From: Myxococcaceae bacterium
Lineage (GTDB): Bacteria; Myxococcota; Myxococcia; Myxococcales; Myxococcaceae
NCBI GenBank assembly: GCA_018262385.1
Contig: JAGSPQ010000163.1
Location: forward strand, 1 to 7,330
Direction of reading: 5' to 3'
DNA length: 7,330 nucleotides
The first letter of the stretch is position 1. Each line of letters opens with the position of its first letter. The notes below the pieces were generated by a model. The model did not search any database, had not been told where the DNA came from, and saw nothing but the letters and a program-made list of their open reading frames with translations. A program made the position numbers and the translations under genes. Positions 5,739 through 7,330 of this stretch are shown here, one piece after another.

Positions 5739-7013
5739 TTAGCTGAGCGCGAGGGCGTTCAGATCGACCGTCGGTTGGGCCCGCAGCGCCCGCCCCTTGG
5801 TCACCAGGATGGTGACCCCGAGGGAGAACATGCAGATCGAGATGAACTGGGAAATCGAGATGTTGTACCAGGCCTCGAGCGGGACGGCCGAGGCGAGGCT
5901 GTTGAGGCCCAGGTAGTTGAGCAGCCCGTTGAGGGTGCCGCGCTCGAGATCTCCGCGGAACAGCTCGACCGACGAGCGCAACACCGCGTAGCCCATCAGC
6001 CACATCCCGAGGATCTGCCCGTGGAAGCGCCGGTACTTGCGCATCGTGATCAGCAGCACGAACAGCGACAGCTCGCCGATCGACTCGTACAGCTGGGTCG
6101 GGTGGATCGGCAGGGTGTGCCCGTGCTGGGCGACCCACTCGGAGATCTGCACCGCGCCGGGGACCGCCTGGTGGGTAATCTGGCCGGTCGCCTCCACCAC
6201 CCAGCGGGTATCGGTCGACTGCGACTGCCAGGCCAGCGACGGGGTGCCGCCGATGCCGCCGAACAGGTTCTTCGCCAGCGGGCCGGGGAAGTGCACCGCC
6301 ACCTTCGAGCTCTGGGCGGCGACGTCGCCCCAGCAGCAGCCCGCCGAGAAGCAGCCCTGCCGTCCGAGCGCGTGGCCGAGCGACACGGTCGGCATCGCCA
6401 GGTCCGCCAGCCGCAGGAAGTCGATGTCGTTCTTCTTCGCGAACCAATAGGCGGTGAGCGCGGCGCCGATCAGCCCGCCGTAGAAGACCAGCCCGCCGCT
6501 CAAAGAGAAGATCTTCGAGGGGTCCGAGGCGTAGTCCTTCCAGTTGACGATGATGAAGAGGACGCGCGAGCCGACCATCGCTCCGATGAAGACGTAGAAC
6601 GCGAGGTCGAAGATCTGATCGCGCTTCTTCAGCCCTTCCGCGCCCGGCCACTCGCGCATCGCCATCCACCCCGCGGCGGTGACCGCGAAGATGAAGCCGC
6701 CGCCGACCAGCACCCCGTAGGTGTGAATCGGAATTCCCTCGCCCTTGCCCTTCCCCAGAATCGGGACCTCGGGCAGCGCGTAGTACAGGCCCACCGCCGC
6801 CAGCCCGATGCCGATCAGCCCGAAGGTGATCGCCCGCCGCTTGCGATCTTCAGCCGAGGGCTCGGTGAGCTGCCCGGTCTTCGGATCCGCCGGGCCGGCC
6901 GCCCCGCGCCAGCCGCTGACCGCCGCGTAGACCACCAGGCCCACCGCGACGAGGTAGATCATCGTCCGCGAGAAGTCGGTGTTGAGCAGGAACTTGTAGA
7001 TGACGGGCAGCAT
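5739..7013 (-). CDS. lgt: Prolipoprotein diacylglyceryl transferase (extended form)
   Basis: Lgt moves a diacylglyceryl group from phosphatidylglycerol to the lipobox cysteine of prelipoproteins in the inner membrane. Landmarks: IHTYG (96-100, E. coli HWYG), FYGGLIG (177-183), GRQGCFSAGCCWG (217-229), HPTQLYE (304-310) and RSSVELFRGD (346-355), so R218, R346 and E350 match essential E. coli residues R143, R239 and E243. E. coli H103 is Y178 and N146 is C221; this Tyr plus Cys-Cys pattern recurs in a known Lgt variant of several phyla. At 424 residues it is much longer than the usual 270-300. There is an extra N-terminal part of about 80 residues with two hydrophobic segments (near 18-33 and 62-80), and a longer loop (230-303) before HPTQLYE. 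The ATG is preceded by AAAGGA six bases upstream. It follows lspA, whose product acts next in the pathway, by 10 bases. Confidence 0.95.
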   Translation of the reverse strand: MLPVIYKFLLNTDFSRTMIYLVAVGLVVYAAVSGWRGAAGPADPKTGQLTEPSAEDRKRRAITFGLIGIGLAAVGLYYALPEVPILGKGKGEGIPIHTYGVLVGGGFIFAVTAAGWMAMREWPGAEGLKKRDQIFDLAFYVFIGAMVGSRVLFIIVNWKDYASDPSKIFSLSGGLVFYGGLIGAALTAYWFAKKNDIDFLRLADLAMPTVSLGHALGRQGCFSAGCCWGDVAAQSSKVAVHFPGPLAKNLFGGIGGTPSLAWQSQSTDTRWVVEATGQITHQAVPGAVQISEWVAQHGHTLPIHPTQLYESIGELSLFVLLITMRKYRRFHGQILGMWLMGYAVLRSSVELFRGDLERGTLNGLLNYLGLNSLASAVPLEAWYNISISQFISICMFSLGVTILVTKGRALRAQPTVDLNALALS

Positions 7014-7019
7014 GAATGG

Positions 7020-7025
7020 TCCTTT
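7020..7025 (-). promoter_or_regulatory. Ribosome binding site of lgt, overlapping the lspA stop codon
   Basis: Read on the minus strand, the lspA stop and the lgt Shine-Dalgarno merge as TAAAGGA, followed by six bases and the lgt ATG. The ribosome binding site thus shares two bases with the upstream stop, an arrangement that favours coupled translation of lspA and lgt. It is the clearest Shine-Dalgarno in the window and settles the lgt start. Confidence 0.75.
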
Positions 7026-7330
7026 AGGCCTTCTTCGGTTCCTTCCGAACGAACGAATCGACCACCAACATCCCGACCCCGACGCAGATCGCCATGTCGG
7101 CGACGTTGAAGCTCGGCCAGGCGGCCTTGTCGAACCAGTGCGCCTCGAGGAAGTCGATCACGAAGCCCCGGGCGAGGCGGTCGATGTAGTTGCCCACCGC
7201 ACCTCCGAGCACCAGCGGCAGCCCCCACAGCGCCCAGCGCTCCTCGCGCTTCGTGCCGGTGAGCTTCGAGAAATAGAAGCTGATCAGCAGCACCGCGCCG
7301 AGGCTGACCACGTGGAACAGCGGGCCCCGG
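7024..7330 (-). CDS. lspA: Lipoprotein signal peptidase (signal peptidase II), 5' end outside window
   Basis: LspA is the inner-membrane aspartyl protease that removes signal peptides from diacylglyceryl-modified prolipoproteins. The last 101 or so residues are present and the frame runs open to the right edge; the first visible residues [10 protein letters not shown] match the segment before the third membrane helix in this family. The two catalytic aspartates are present: GNYIDR (Asp codon 7180-7182) and FNVAD (Asp codon 7096-7098), the latter followed by the last membrane helix ([12 protein letters not shown]). The C-terminus is a short basic tail (RKEPKKA). The stop is TAA. A GTG at 7309-7311 is internal and not the start, because conserved residues lie upstream of it. 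It is the first visible gene of the minus-strand cluster, and lgt follows 10 bases later. Confidence 0.95.
   Translation of the reverse strand, partial: RGPLFHVVSLGAVLLISFYFSKLTGTKREERWALWGLPLVLGGAVGNYIDRLARGFVIDFLEAHWFDKAAWPSFNVADMAICVGVGMLVVDSFVRKEPKKA

Noticed and set aside
5716..6669. Alternative minus-strand frame within lgt
   Set aside because: It is Arg/Asp/Gly-rich and out of frame with the well-supported Lgt motifs, so it is a shadow frame.
4890..7109. A 739-codon open frame on the plus strand
   Set aside because: It is antisense to the MXAN_5187-like gene and lgt, rich in Arg, Leu, Gln and His, with no recognisable motif. Lgt on the other strand is certain.

Overview
The window looks like a piece of a myxobacterial (Myxococcota) chromosome. 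The DNA is very GC-rich with strong third-position GC bias. The metalloprotease at 355-1383 ends in a MYXO-CTERM sorting tail, a signal confined to this phylum, and the protein at 4974-5723 resembles a family named after a Myxococcus xanthus locus (MXAN_5187). No mobile element, CRISPR array, tRNA or rRNA is visible.

Layout: the left edge (1-156) holds the 3' end of a plus-strand thioredoxin/AhpC-like gene. A 198-base convergent spacer (157-354) follows, with two weak hairpins. From 355 to the right edge everything is on the minus strand and tightly packed. In transcription order (right to left) the genes are lspA (5' end cut off by the window), lgt, an MXAN_5187-like cytoplasmic coiled-coil protein, a 76-residue membrane-anchored protein, a HupE/UreJ-like membrane protein, a dipeptide-epimerase-type enolase-superfamily enzyme, an RlmN-family radical SAM methyltransferase, and a secreted matrixin-like zinc protease. 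Gaps run from a 4-base overlap to 44 bases, so one long operon entering from the right is plausible. Its promoter would lie outside the window.

How the genes fit together: lgt and lspA are consecutive steps of lipoprotein maturation (diacylglyceryl transfer to the lipobox cysteine, then signal peptide cleavage). The epimerase belongs to a family that often acts on cell-wall-derived dipeptides. The protease and the HupE-like protein are exported or membrane proteins. Apart from the RNA methyltransferase and the uncharacterised MXAN_5187-like protein, the theme is the cell envelope.

I do not see a clearly new multi-gene system. The points worth a second look are inside individual proteins: an epimerase lacking the Glu-binding arginine of the best-known family member, an RlmN-like enzyme with changed S-adenosylmethionine contact motifs, an enlarged Lgt of the Cys-rich variant type, and a HupE-like protein with a complete EF-hand loop and a predicted mature N-terminal histidine.
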